Source: an uncultured Bacillaceae bacterium
GTDB taxonomy: Bacteria > Bacillota > Bacilli > Bacillales > Caldibacillaceae
DNA length: 25,666 nucleotides
Direction: 5' to 3'
NCBI GenBank assembly: GCA_937983015.1
Contig: CALKAK010000114.1
Span: 1 to 25,666, forward strand
Part shown: positions 15,360 to 22,759 of the stretch, one piece after another
Layout: every line of letters begins with the position of its first letter
Position numbering within the stretch: the stretch's first letter is position 1
Position numbers and translations under genes: made by a program
Notes under the pieces: model-generated
Told to the model about the DNA's origin: nothing
The model's database searches: none
Seen by the model: the letters and a program-made list of their open reading frames with translations, nothing else

Positions 15360-15470
15360 AAAAGTCCCATGGTAAATATGACTCGGATTTGATAATATAC
15401 AAATATAATCCTTTTCTCTACATATTCTTCAAGGGATGTTATGAAAGATAAAAAATTAGGAGGAATTCAC

Positions 15471-16331
15471 ATGCCACTCGTATCGATGACTGAGATGTTG
15501 CAAAAGGCGAAAGAAGGCAAGTACGCCGTTGGCCAGTTTAACGTCAACAATCTGGAATACGCCCAGGCAATCTTGCAAGCGGCACAAGAAAAGAAATCAC
15601 CCGTGATCATCGGGGTATCTGAAGGTGCCGGTCGTTACATGGGTGGGTATAAAGTGGTTGTGGCTATGGTGAAAGCGTTGATGGATGAATATAACATCAC
15701 AGTTCCTGTAGCCATCCACCTCGACCACGGTTCCAGCTTTGAACAATGCGCTAAAGCGATCCATGCCGGTTTTACTTCTGTTATGATCGACGCTAGCGCC
15801 AAACCGTTCGAGGAGAACGTCGCCCTGACACAAAAAGTGGTGGAACTGGCCCATTTACATGGCGTATCCGTGGAAGCGGAATTGGGAATCGTCGGCGGAC
15901 AAGAAGATGATGTTGTCGGTAAAGAAATCATCTATGCCGATCCGCAAGAATGTAAAGAACTCGTTGAAAGAACCGGAATCGACTGTCTAGCACCTGCACT
16001 CGGTTCTGTCCATGGACCGTATAAAGGTGAACCGAAACTCGGCTTCAAAGAAATGGAAGAAATCAGTAATTTAACGGGTGTACCGCTCGTATTACACGGA
16101 GGAACAGGAATTCCGTTGAAAGACATTCAAAAGGCGATATCCCTAGGTACAGCCAAAATCAATGTGAACACGGAAAACCAAATGGCCCAGACGAAAGTCG
16201 TTCGTCAAGTACTGGCCGAAAATCCGGAATTGTACGACCCGCGTAAATATTTAGGACCGGGCCGTGAGGCGATTAAAGAAACCGTCATGCAAAAGATGGA
16301 AGAATTCGGTTCCGTCGGTAAAGCTGAATAA
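15471..16331 (+). CDS. fbaA: Class II fructose-1,6-bisphosphate aldolase
   Basis: This 286-residue zinc enzyme cleaves fructose-1,6-bisphosphate to dihydroxyacetone phosphate and glyceraldehyde-3-phosphate, and runs in reverse in gluconeogenesis. Metal-site and catalytic motifs are intact: VAIHLDHGSS, VEAELGIVGGQED, SVHGPYKGEP, LVLHGGTGIP and KINVNTENQ. It ends YLGPGREAIKETV, like the B. subtilis enzyme, and is the same length within a residue. An in-frame ATG at 15441 is ignored because AGGAGG (15458-15463) sits 7 bases before ATG 15471 and MPLVSMTEML is the conserved N-terminus. A TATAAT at 15404-15409 may be its -10, without a good -35. Confidence 0.96.
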   Translation: MPLVSMTEMLQKAKEGKYAVGQFNVNNLEYAQAILQAAQEKKSPVIIGVSEGAGRYMGGYKVVVAMVKALMDEYNITVPVAIHLDHGSSFEQCAKAIHAGFTSVMIDASAKPFEENVALTQKVVELAHLHGVSVEAELGIVGGQEDDVVGKEIIYADPQECKELVERTGIDCLAPALGSVHGPYKGEPKLGFKEMEEISNLTGVPLVLHGGTGIPLKDIQKAISLGTAKINVNTENQMAQTKVVRQVLAENPELYDPRKYLGPGREAIKETVMQKMEEFGSVGKAE

Positions 16332-16347
16332 TCGTTCGAATGCGATT

Positions 16348-16382
16348 AACCGCCTTGTGCTAGGGACACGGGGCGGTTTTTG
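16348..16382 (+). terminator. Rho-independent terminator of fbaA
   Basis: A 12-pair stem (16348-16359 with 16367-16378, two G-T pairs) closes a 7-base loop and runs into a T tract. It is positioned 16 bases after the fbaA stop. Confidence 0.85.
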
Positions 16383-16461
16383 CTTTGTCACAAACCCGGC
16401 TGGAAGCACGGTCCCTTAGGAAAATTCATTGATATGAGCGCCTAAATATCGTTAGTCGATT

Positions 16462-16490
16462 TTGAAAATTGCCTGACCTTTTTCTATAAT
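16462..16490 (+). promoter_or_regulatory. Sigma-A promoter upstream of the transaldolase gene
   Basis: TTGAAA (16462-16467), exactly 17 bases and TATAAT (16485-16490). The predicted start near 16497 is about 425 nt ahead of the next gene. Confidence 0.75.
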
Positions 16491-16496
16491 AAGAAT

Positions 16497-16921
16497 ATAA
16501 TAAGAAATAGTTAACAAATTAAACCGATTGGTTCGCGTATTCACAGATTCATGATGAAAACAAGACGTTCGATTCCGTCTCCATTTTCACATCCTCTCAA
16601 TTCGTCAGGACGAATCTTCCGTAAGGATTCCCATAGCGAGGGAAAATTTTAAAAAGATCGTTCCAACCGGTTCACCGGATTTATGCATTTTCCATCCCGG
16701 TGCATGGAAGTTTTATATTCCTATGAGATCCTTTTGGAAACCAGTAATATATACGAATTGCGCAAATACTGTATCGTTTTTTTCGATGATCGCGGGTGCC
16801 ACCGCCTCGAATGACCGGAGGAAATCATCCATATTAATGAAGGAATAATTTTGCCATAGTAGCATGAATCTCATAAATCCGTTAGAATTTAGGTGTAATC
16901 ATTGATGAAAGGAAGATGACC
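16497..16921 (+). other. Long untranslated leader of unknown function ahead of fsa/tal
   Basis: Between the promoter at 16462-16490 and the ATG at 16922 no gene of convincing quality is seen. Visible structures are a tight hairpin ATTCGTC/GACGAAT (16600-16615), CCGG repeats near 16670, and TTCCAT/ATGGAA (16690-16709) followed by TTTTAT. A 41-codon frame from ATG 16723 lacks a ribosome site. GGGTGCCACCGC near 16795 only superficially resembles a T-box. It could be a cis-regulatory RNA, a small RNA, or simply an intergenic region with an unrelated promoter. Confidence 0.4.
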
Positions 16922-17572
16922 ATGAAAATTTTCATCGATACAGCGAATCTCGAGGAAATTAAGGAAGTTCATCAATACGGATTTTTGGCAGGAGTGACGA
17001 CAAATCCGAGTCTTGTTGCGAAAGAGGGCGACGTTTCTTTTGAAGAACGGCTAAAAGAAATCACCGCCATCGTTTCCGGTCCTGTAAGCGCGGAAGTGAT
17101 CGCGACGGATACAGAAGGTATGTTAAAAGAAGGCAGGGAACTGGCTAAAATCGCCCCGAACATCACGATCAAAGTCCCGATGACAAAAGAGGGTTTACGA
17201 GCCGTATCTACATTCGCTAAAGAGGGAATCAAAACGAATGTTACGCTCGTATTCAGCGCGAATCAGGCGCTCTTAGCGGCACGTGCCGGTGCTACGTTCG
17301 TTTCCCCGTTCATCGGCCGTCTCGATGATATCGGATATAATGGTATGAATTTGATCGAGGATATCGCCGATATTTTTGCGATTCATGATATCGAAACGGA
17401 GATTATCGCGGCATCCATTCGCCATCCTGAACATGTTCGGCAGGCGGCTCTGGCCGGAGCGGATATCGCCACGATCCCGTACAAGGTCATTCAACAAATG
17501 TTTAACCACCCGTTAACCGATAAAGGTATTGACCAATTCATCCGCGATTGGGAATCCCGCACAAAAAAATAA
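16922..17572 (+). CDS. Transaldolase-like fructose-6-phosphate aldolase (YwjH/TalC family)
   Basis: This 216-residue small transaldolase-family enzyme carries MKIFIDTANLEEIKE, GVTTNPSLVAKEG, the Schiff-base lysine K84 in NITIKVPMT, TNVTLVFSANQALLAARAGA and IIAASIRHPEHV. These are the hallmarks of the FSA/TalC short subfamily. B. subtilis YwjH is reported as a transaldolase; members vary between transaldolase and fructose-6-phosphate aldolase activity, which sequence alone does not settle. An ATG at 16916 is in frame, but AAAGGAAG (16908-16915) suits ATG 16922 and homologues start there. Neighbouring fbaA and glpX form a sugar-phosphate cluster. Confidence 0.93.
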   Translation: MKIFIDTANLEEIKEVHQYGFLAGVTTNPSLVAKEGDVSFEERLKEITAIVSGPVSAEVIATDTEGMLKEGRELAKIAPNITIKVPMTKEGLRAVSTFAKEGIKTNVTLVFSANQALLAARAGATFVSPFIGRLDDIGYNGMNLIEDIADIFAIHDIETEIIAASIRHPEHVRQAALAGADIATIPYKVIQQMFNHPLTDKGIDQFIRDWESRTKK

Positions 17573-17594
17573 CATGTATTTAGTTTAAAGGAAA

Positions 17595-17646
17595 GGGCTC
17601 TGAATTCGAGTTCGGATCGACATGCTACGTTCGGAGCCCGTTTCTT
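17595..17646 (+). terminator. Terminator of the transaldolase gene
   Basis: GGGCTCTGAA (17595-17604) pairs with TTCGGAGCCC (17630-17639) through ten positions including one T-G, followed by GTTTCTT. The loop is long (25 bases). Confidence 0.65.
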
Positions 17647-17700
17647 CATGAAGATCAAACACTCATCAGCTACCTTTTCCTCGGAAGTTTCGCCCATTTT

Positions 17701-17716
17701 TGTGACTTTTTTCACA
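17701..17716 (+). promoter_or_regulatory. Fnr/Crp-type palindrome
   Basis: TGTGACTTTTTTCACA is an exact TGTGA-N6-TCACA, the Bacillus Fnr box and general Crp/Fnr form. It also fits a Rex site loosely. It lies about 75 bp upstream of the predicted murA2 -10, so it is not in a classical activating position for that promoter. It may be functional for an unseen transcript or coincidental in T-rich DNA. Confidence 0.35.
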
Positions 17717-17781
17717 TATTCCCCCAAAATAAGTATGTTCGCCGAATTTAAAAGATTTCCATGGGAAAACCCTGATATTTA

Positions 17782-17790
17782 TGGTATTCT
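17782..17790 (+). promoter_or_regulatory. Extended -10 promoter of murA2
   Basis: TGGTATTCT gives TG-n-TATTCT at 17785-17790, with no good -35. It would leave a leader of about 145 nt before murA2. Confidence 0.4.
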
Positions 17791-17942
17791 GGAGACATCA
17801 AAGAGAAAATAATCCCCTTTATGAATAGAAATAATGAATTTTTTTGGAATTAGGAAAATATGGCAATACTATAAGCAACCTCGTTCGTTCCCGGATGAAA
17901 GAAAACCATGGTTGATAATAGGTTCAGGAAAGGGAGGTACAT

Positions 17943-19229
17943 ATGGAAAAATTAAATATCATCGGCGGTGTTCCGTTAAGAGGTAAGGTCCGTATAAGCG
18001 GTGCGAAGAATAGTGCGGTTGCGCTGATCCCGGCAAGCATCCTGGCCGACTCGCCGGTTGTCATTGAAGGACTCCCGGAAATTTCCGACGTCCAGATTTT
18101 AAAGGAATTGCTCGAGGAAATCGGTGGTGTCGTCCATTTAGATAAACAAAAAATGACCATCGATCCTGCGAACATGACCCCCATCCCCTTACCGAACGGA
18201 AAGGTCAAAAAATTACGCGCTTCCTATTATTTAATGGGGGCGATGTTGGGCCGGTTCAAAAAAGCGGTAATCGGCTTGCCCGGGGGGTGCCATATCGGGC
18301 CAAGGCCGATCGACCAGCATATCAAAGGCTTCGAAGCCCTTGGGGCGAAGGTGACGAATGAACAGGGGGCCATATATCTCCGGGCGGATGAGCTCGTTGG
18401 TTCCCGTATCTACCTTGACGTGGTCAGCGTCGGGGCGACGATCAATATCATGCTGGCTGCCGTTCGCGCCAAAGGCCGGACGATTATAGAAAATGCCGCC
18501 AAAGAACCGGAAATTATCGATGTTGCCACATTGCTTAACAATATGGGGGCCCGTATTAAAGGAGCGGGAACGGACGTTATCCGGATCGACGGTGTAGAAC
18601 GGCTGCATGGTTGTAGGCATACGATTATCCCCGATCGGATTGAAGCTGGTACATATTTAATTATGGGGGCTGCGATGGGGGATGAGGTGATCATCGATAA
18701 CGTGATTCCCCAGCATTTGGAGTCACTGATCGCCAAATTGCGAGAAATGGGCGTTTATGTTGAGGTTAGCGATGATCAAATTTATGTTTCCCGGGCAGAC
18801 GAAATGAAAGCCGTCGATATCAAAACATTAGTATATCCCGGTTTTCCCACGGATTTGCAACAACCGATGACGGCCTTACTAACGCGAGCAAAAGGAACGA
18901 GCGTTGTGACCGACACGATCTATTCAGCCCGTTTCAAACATGTGGATGAATTGCGCAGGATGAATGCCGATATTAAAGTGGAAGGGAATTCGGCGATCAT
19001 CACCGGTCCGGTCGAGCTCCAGGGAGCAAGGGTCAGGGCGACCGACCTTAGAGCCGGCGCATCTCTCGTCATTGCCGGGACGATGGCAAACGGGGTTACC
19101 GAGATCACCGGCGTTGAGCATATTGATCGCGGCTACAGTCACCTCGTCGAGAAGATGGAGGGTCTTGGTGCGAAAATTTGGCGGGAGAAATTGACGGAAG
19201 AAGAGATTCAACAATTGAAACATTCATAA
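17943..19229 (+). CDS. murAB: UDP-N-acetylglucosamine 1-carboxyvinyltransferase, second paralogue (MurAB/MurZ)
   Basis: This 428-residue enzyme adds enolpyruvate from PEP to UDP-GlcNAc, the first committed step of peptidoglycan synthesis, and is the fosfomycin target. C116 in GLPGGCHIGPRPIDQH is the active-site cysteine attacked by fosfomycin. Conserved SGAKNSAVALIPAS, DRIEAGTYL and FPTDLQQP are present, and the length is standard. Its position between ywjH and glpX is that of the second MurA of B. subtilis (murAB), not the murAA locus. ATG 17943 follows AGGGAGG (17931-17937). The protein reads on to 19229 without a terminator before glpX. Confidence 0.95.
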   Translation: MEKLNIIGGVPLRGKVRISGAKNSAVALIPASILADSPVVIEGLPEISDVQILKELLEEIGGVVHLDKQKMTIDPANMTPIPLPNGKVKKLRASYYLMGAMLGRFKKAVIGLPGGCHIGPRPIDQHIKGFEALGAKVTNEQGAIYLRADELVGSRIYLDVVSVGATINIMLAAVRAKGRTIIENAAKEPEIIDVATLLNNMGARIKGAGTDVIRIDGVERLHGCRHTIIPDRIEAGTYLIMGAAMGDEVIIDNVIPQHLESLIAKLREMGVYVEVSDDQIYVSRADEMKAVDIKTLVYPGFPTDLQQPMTALLTRAKGTSVVTDTIYSARFKHVDELRRMNADIKVEGNSAIITGPVELQGARVRATDLRAGASLVIAGTMANGVTEITGVEHIDRGYSHLVEKMEGLGAKIWREKLTEEEIQQLKHS

Positions 19230-19326
19230 TCGTGGATCAACGGGCATAATAGCATATACCATTTAGAAAATAAAACGCTTTATTCTCCCTACTCTTCAAA
19301 ATCGCTCTATACTAATCTTTAAAATA

Positions 19327-19335
19327 TGCTATACT
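19327..19335 (+). promoter_or_regulatory. Extended -10 promoter of glpX
   Basis: TGCTATACT gives TG-n-TATACT at 19330-19335, 32 bp before the glpX start. The -35 region is poor. Confidence 0.45.
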
Positions 19336-19367
19336 ATTTATAGTTTTGAGTAGGGAGGACCTCGTGA

Positions 19368-20333
19368 ATGGAAAGAAGTTTATCGATGGAATTGGTCCGT
19401 GTGACCGAAGCCGCCGCTTTAGCCTCCGCTCGTTGGATGGGGCTCGGTAAAAAAAATGAAGCTGACGATGCTGCGACGAGAGCGATGCGCACGGTTTTCG
19501 ATACAGTACCGATGCGGGGAACTGTGGTCATCGGAGAAGGTGAAATGGATGAGGCGCCTATGCTTTACATCGGTGAAAAATTGGGGACCGGTAACGGTCC
19601 CGAAGTTGATGTGGCCGTCGATCCGATTGAAGGGACGGAAGTCGTCGCTTCAGGGGGCTGGAATGCCCTGGCCGTCATCGCGATCGCCGATCATGGTCAT
19701 CTTCTCCATGCACCGGATATGTATATGAACAAAATCGCTGTCGGTCCGGAGGCTAGCGGTATGATCGATATCGATGCCCCGGTTATCGATAATTTAAAAG
19801 CGGTGGCCCGGGCGAAAAACAAAGATATTGAAGATGTGGTCGTGACGATCTTAAATCGTCCCCGTCACCAGAAGTTGATCCAGGAAATTCGGGAAGCGGG
19901 TGCCCGCATTAAGCTCATCAATGAAGGCGACGTCGCCGGTGCCATTAACACGATTTTTGACCATACGGGTGTTGATATGCTGTTAGGTATTGGCGGTGCA
20001 CCGGAAGGGGTGCTCGCTGCCGTAGCTTTAAAATGTGTAGGCGGTGAGATTCAGGGTCGCCTCGTGCCGCAGAATCAAGAAGAAGTGGATCGCTGCAAAA
20101 AGATGGGGATCGAAATCGATAAACCTTTGCGCATGGATGATTTCGTATCTGGTGACGATGCGATTTTCGCCGCTACAGGGATCACTGATGGTGAATTATT
20201 GCGCGGGGTACAGTTCAAAGGTTCCTTCGGTATCACCCACTCCCTGGTCATGCGGGCGAAATCAGGAACGATTCGCTTTATCGACGGCAGACATAGTTTT
20301 AAAAAGAAGCCGGATCTTGTCATCAAAGAGTAA
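19368..20333 (+). CDS. glpX: Class II fructose-1,6-bisphosphatase GlpX
   Basis: This 321-residue Mn/Mg-dependent phosphatase hydrolyses fructose-1,6-bisphosphate to fructose-6-phosphate in gluconeogenesis. The family markers are MERSLSMELVRVTEAAALAS at the N-terminus, VVIGEGEMDEAPML, the metal-site VDPIEGT, GGAPEGVLAAVALKC and GDDAIFAATGITDGELLRGV. After DPIEGT, Glu follows where B. subtilis has Asn; this position varies in the family. ATG 19368 lies nine bases after AGGGAGG (19352-19358). With fbaA and the transaldolase it makes a local sugar-phosphate group; the enzyme opposes glycolytic flux through the aldolase node. It is closed by a strong terminator. Confidence 0.95.
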   Translation: MERSLSMELVRVTEAAALASARWMGLGKKNEADDAATRAMRTVFDTVPMRGTVVIGEGEMDEAPMLYIGEKLGTGNGPEVDVAVDPIEGTEVVASGGWNALAVIAIADHGHLLHAPDMYMNKIAVGPEASGMIDIDAPVIDNLKAVARAKNKDIEDVVVTILNRPRHQKLIQEIREAGARIKLINEGDVAGAINTIFDHTGVDMLLGIGGAPEGVLAAVALKCVGGEIQGRLVPQNQEEVDRCKKMGIEIDKPLRMDDFVSGDDAIFAATGITDGELLRGVQFKGSFGITHSLVMRAKSGTIRFIDGRHSFKKKPDLVIKE

Positions 20334-20346
20334 AAATCCTTTCACC

Positions 20347-20390
20347 AGTTCCAATCTGGACCTCATGCTCTTTCCGGATTGGAACTTTTG
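20347..20390 (+). terminator. Rho-independent terminator of glpX
   Basis: A 13-pair stem (20347-20359 with 20374-20386, one T-G pair) closes a 14-base loop and ends in TTTT. It sits 13 bases after the glpX stop. Confidence 0.82.
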
Positions 20391-20520
20391 AAAGTTTTTA
20401 AAATTTGTATCATGTAAGGGCTTACGAACCGTTCGGCTGGAAAGCGATCCAGGAGGCGAATCTTTCCATCGATCAAAAGCATATTTGGAAAGTAACGAAT
20501 GGCGAATCTTACTTTAACCC

Positions 20521-20549
20521 TTTACAATGGGAAATATGCTCTATATAAT
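20521..20549 (+). promoter_or_regulatory. Sigma-A promoter of rho
   Basis: TTTACA (20521-20526), 17 bases and TATAAT (20544-20549). The predicted start is near 20556. Between the glpX terminator and this promoter (20391-20520) only a doubtful 47-codon frame is seen. Confidence 0.8.
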
Positions 20550-20555
20550 ATTTAA

Positions 20556-20737
20556 GGAAATTACAAGGATGTTCCCCATTTCCTGAACTGACGGCCATTC
20601 CTTACGAAACTTCCGCACCTCAATCTCTCTTACTTCTTTTAACCTTCACATCTAAATTGAATCCATGTAGATGGTTCATTTTTCATATAGATCAAAAAAT
20701 AAAATAAAAAAATAAAATAAAGAGTGGTGTAGATCAT
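20556..20737 (+). promoter_or_regulatory. rho leader, C-rich and G-poor (candidate Rho utilisation site)
   Basis: The 182-nt leader has little evident secondary structure and a strong strand bias. In 20571-20650 I count 29 C against 7 G, with many pyrimidine-C steps. Such RNA is the classic substrate for Rho loading. B. subtilis rho is known to be autoregulated through its leader, so this stretch is the likely site. The last 40 bases are almost pure A/T. Confidence 0.55.
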
Positions 20738-22024
20738 TTGGAGGAAGCTAATAATTTTACTCTTGCAGAATTAGAAAGCATGAAATTGAAGGAGCTTTAT
20801 GAACTTGCCCGGAAATATCAAGTTTCCTATTACAGTAAACTGACGAAAAAAGAATTGATTTTTGCCATCTTAAAGGCGAACGCGGAACAAGAAGGATACT
20901 TCTTCATGGAAGGCGTCCTTGACATCATCCAATCTGAAGGTTTCGGATTTTTGCGCCCGATTAATTATTCCCCCAGCTCGGAAGATATTTATATCTCCGC
21001 CTCGCAAATCCGCCGCTTCGATCTGCGGAACGGCGATAAGGTGAGCGGGAAAGTCCGGCCACCGAAGGAAAATGAGCGGTATTTTGGTCTTCTCCATGTG
21101 GAAGCGGTCAACGGCGAAGATCCGGAAATCGCTAAACAGCGCGTCTATTTCCCGGCACTAACCCCGATTTATCCGAATCGCCGTATCATCCTGGAAACGG
21201 AACCGGACATTTTATCCACTCGCATCGTCGATCTGTTAACGCCCGTTGGTTTTGGGCAAAGGGGTCTGATCGTGGCTCCACCGAAGGCGGGGAAAACGAC
21301 CCTTTTAAAACAGATTGCCAACAGTATTTCCACCAATCACCCGGAAGCGGAATTGATCGTCCTCCTCATCGATGAACGCCCAGAGGAGGTCACGGATATC
21401 GAACGGTCCGTCGATGCGGAAGTGGTCAGCTCCACTTTTGATGAAGTTCCGGAAAACCACGTCCGGGTCGCCGAACTCGTACTCGAACGGGCGATGCGAC
21501 TTGTTGAGCACAAACGGGATGTCGTTATCTTGCTCGATAGCATCACGCGATTGGCGCGTGCCTATAACCTGGTCATTCCACCGAGTGGCCGAACCCTTTC
21601 CGGGGGGATCGATCCAACGGCGTTTCACCGGCCGAAACGGTTTTTCGGTGCGGCCAGGAACATTGAAGAGGGAGGCAGCCTGACGATTCTGGCCACCGCT
21701 TTGATCGACACCGGGTCAAGGATGGATGATGTCATTTATGAAGAATTTAAAGGAACGGGGAATATGGAGCTCCACCTCGACCGGAATCTCGCAGAGCGCC
21801 GTATTTTCCCGGCGATCGATATTCGCCGTTCCGGAACAAGAAAAGAGGAATTGCTCCTGCCTAAAGAACATCTCGAAATTTTATGGGCGCTGCGAAAATC
21901 CATGTCGGATGAACCGAACTTCGTTGAAAAGTTCTTGAAACGCCTGATGCAGACGAAGACAAACGATGAGTTTATGGAGCAACTACAGGAAGAGATCAGA
22001 CAGCATACGTACCAGCGCGGTTGA
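20738..22024 (+). CDS. rho: Transcription termination factor Rho
   Basis: This 428-residue hexameric RNA helicase ends untranslated and antisense transcripts. The N-terminal SAP-like bundle (LKELYELARKYQVSYYSKL) precedes the OB-fold RNA-binding domain (EGFGFLRP, ISASQIRRFDLRNGD). The RecA-like motor has Walker A from A180 (APPKAGKT), LLIDERPEEVTD, the Q-loop region PPSGRTLSGG and the Arg-finger region RRSGTRKEELL. No insertion domain is present and the length equals B. subtilis Rho. The only in-frame start is TTG 20738, because an in-frame stop lies at 20705. Its ribosome site (AGTGGTG) is weak, which would keep synthesis low. Confidence 0.95.
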   Translation: MEEANNFTLAELESMKLKELYELARKYQVSYYSKLTKKELIFAILKANAEQEGYFFMEGVLDIIQSEGFGFLRPINYSPSSEDIYISASQIRRFDLRNGDKVSGKVRPPKENERYFGLLHVEAVNGEDPEIAKQRVYFPALTPIYPNRRIILETEPDILSTRIVDLLTPVGFGQRGLIVAPPKAGKTTLLKQIANSISTNHPEAELIVLLIDERPEEVTDIERSVDAEVVSSTFDEVPENHVRVAELVLERAMRLVEHKRDVVILLDSITRLARAYNLVIPPSGRTLSGGIDPTAFHRPKRFFGAARNIEEGGSLTILATALIDTGSRMDDVIYEEFKGTGNMELHLDRNLAERRIFPAIDIRRSGTRKEELLLPKEHLEILWALRKSMSDEPNFVEKFLKRLMQTKTNDEFMEQLQEEIRQHTYQRG

Positions 22025-22066
22025 TATTCCGGGCAAAAATCCAATTTTTTCCAGGAATATTTGGGA

Positions 22067-22095
22067 TTGCAACAAGATTCCGCACTTGCTATAAT
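22067..22095 (+). promoter_or_regulatory. Strong sigma-A promoter of rpmE
   Basis: TTGCAA (22067-22072), a 17-bp spacer ending in TGC, and a perfect TATAAT (22090-22095) make an extended -10 promoter. The leader of about 73 nt contains two TGATTCAG copies (22135-22152) and may house an L31-type autoregulatory structure, which I cannot confirm. Confidence 0.85.
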
Positions 22096-22174
22096 AGAAA
22101 CAGTGTTTTTATAGAGACAACGATCAATTAACTCTGATTCAGTCATTGATTCAGGGCAGAAGGAGTTGAAAAGG

Positions 22175-22381
22175 ATGAAAGCAGGTATCCATCCAGAATA
22201 TAAGCGGGCGATTGTAAAATGTGCCTGTGGAAACGAATTTGAAACAGGCTCCGTTAAAGAAGAATTACGGGTTGAAATCTGCTCAGAATGCCATCCGTTT
22301 TATACTGGACGTCAAAAGTTCGCCAAAGCTGCTGGACGTGTCGATCGCTTCAACAAAAAATACGGTCTCACCCAAGAATAA
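22175..22381 (+). CDS. rpmE: 50S ribosomal protein L31 (zinc-binding form)
   Basis: This 68-residue large-subunit protein begins MKAGIHPEYK and keeps all four zinc ligands: C16 and C18 in CAC, C36 and C39 in CSEC. It is the C+ form, which in B. subtilis is replaced by the zinc-free paralogue YtiA under zinc starvation. The conserved HPFYTGRQKF and GRVDRFNKKYG are present. The frame opens at a TTG at 22166, but AAGGAG (22160-22165) points to ATG 22175, the usual N-terminus. It has its own strong promoter and terminator. Confidence 0.96.
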   Translation: MKAGIHPEYKRAIVKCACGNEFETGSVKEELRVEICSECHPFYTGRQKFAKAAGRVDRFNKKYGLTQE

Positions 22382-22418
22382 TCCATGCGGCTGGCAAAGC
22401 TTGCGGTATGGCAAACAT

Positions 22419-22457
22419 AAAAAACAGGCAAGAGAACGTTGGCTTGCCTGTTTTTTT
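22419..22457. terminator. Strong terminator after rpmE
   Basis: AAAACAGGCAAG (22421-22432) pairs perfectly with CTTGCCTGTTTT (22443-22454), flanked by further A/T pairs and seven T. The A-rich left flank makes it potentially active on both strands. Confidence 0.92.
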
Positions 22458-22489
22458 GTTGACCATTTTCCAAAAAATTCTACGGATGC

Positions 22490-22508
22490 GATTCGAGTTT
22501 TGCGAATC
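22490..22508 (+). repeat. Inverted repeat GATTCG/CGAATC, left copy
   Basis: GATTCG (22490-22495) and CGAATC (22503-22508) form a 6-bp stem with a 7-base loop. The same hexamers recur in reverse order at 22692-22717, so the two hairpins could swap partners in a tdk leader RNA. Confidence 0.3.
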
Positions 22509-22570
22509 ATAAAATTTTCCCCGCGGGACTTTTATTGGTTCGATTTATCAATTAAGATATAGGAGAATAT

Positions 22571-22633
22571 ATGAACGAGCTTTCCTACTTACAGTCCACC
22601 TTGCTTAATTTCTTATGGGAAATTCCGAAGTAA
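22571..22633 (+). CDS. Possible 20-residue leader peptide upstream of tdk
   Basis: ATG 22571 follows AGGAG (22561-22565) at 5 bases and opens a frame MNELSYLQSTLLNFLWEIPK ending in TAA. The ribosome site is better than that of several real genes here. The peptide is leucine-rich, with no run of a single regulatory amino acid. It ends 126 bp before tdk. It may be a translated leader, a small protein, or chance; I recognise no family. Confidence 0.3.
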   Translation: MNELSYLQSTLLNFLWEIPK

Positions 22634-22691
22634 GAGATGAATCGTTCTTTTATGAGAGAAAAGGTTTTCATTCGAGAAGATAATAAGTGTG

Positions 22692-22717
22692 CGAATCGGA
22701 TCCAAGGGGAAGATTCG
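22692..22717 (+). repeat. Inverted repeat CGAATC/GATTCG, right copy
   Basis: CGAATC (22692-22697) and GATTCG (22712-22717) flank a 14-base loop about 45 bp before tdk. No T run follows, so it is not a simple terminator. Its arms are complementary to those at 22490-22508. Confidence 0.3.
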
Positions 22718-22759
22718 ATTTGTTGAACCTATCAACGCGAGGAAGGAGTAACAGGATTC

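Noticed and set aside
16791..16806. T-box-like GGGTGCCACCGC
   Set aside because: The T-box needs UGGN to pair with the tRNA acceptor end; here the key G is C, and no specifier stem or downstream terminator is evident.
16723..16848. 41-codon frame in the transaldolase leader
   Set aside because: No ribosome binding site and unremarkable composition.
20405..20548. 47-codon frame between glpX and rho
   Set aside because: It starts with TTG without a ribosome site and ends inside the rho -10; its sequence looks somewhat protein-like, so a gene remnant cannot be excluded.
22024..22060. ATATTCC/GGAATAT inverted repeat after rho
   Set aside because: A 23-base loop and no T tract after the right arm make it a poor terminator.
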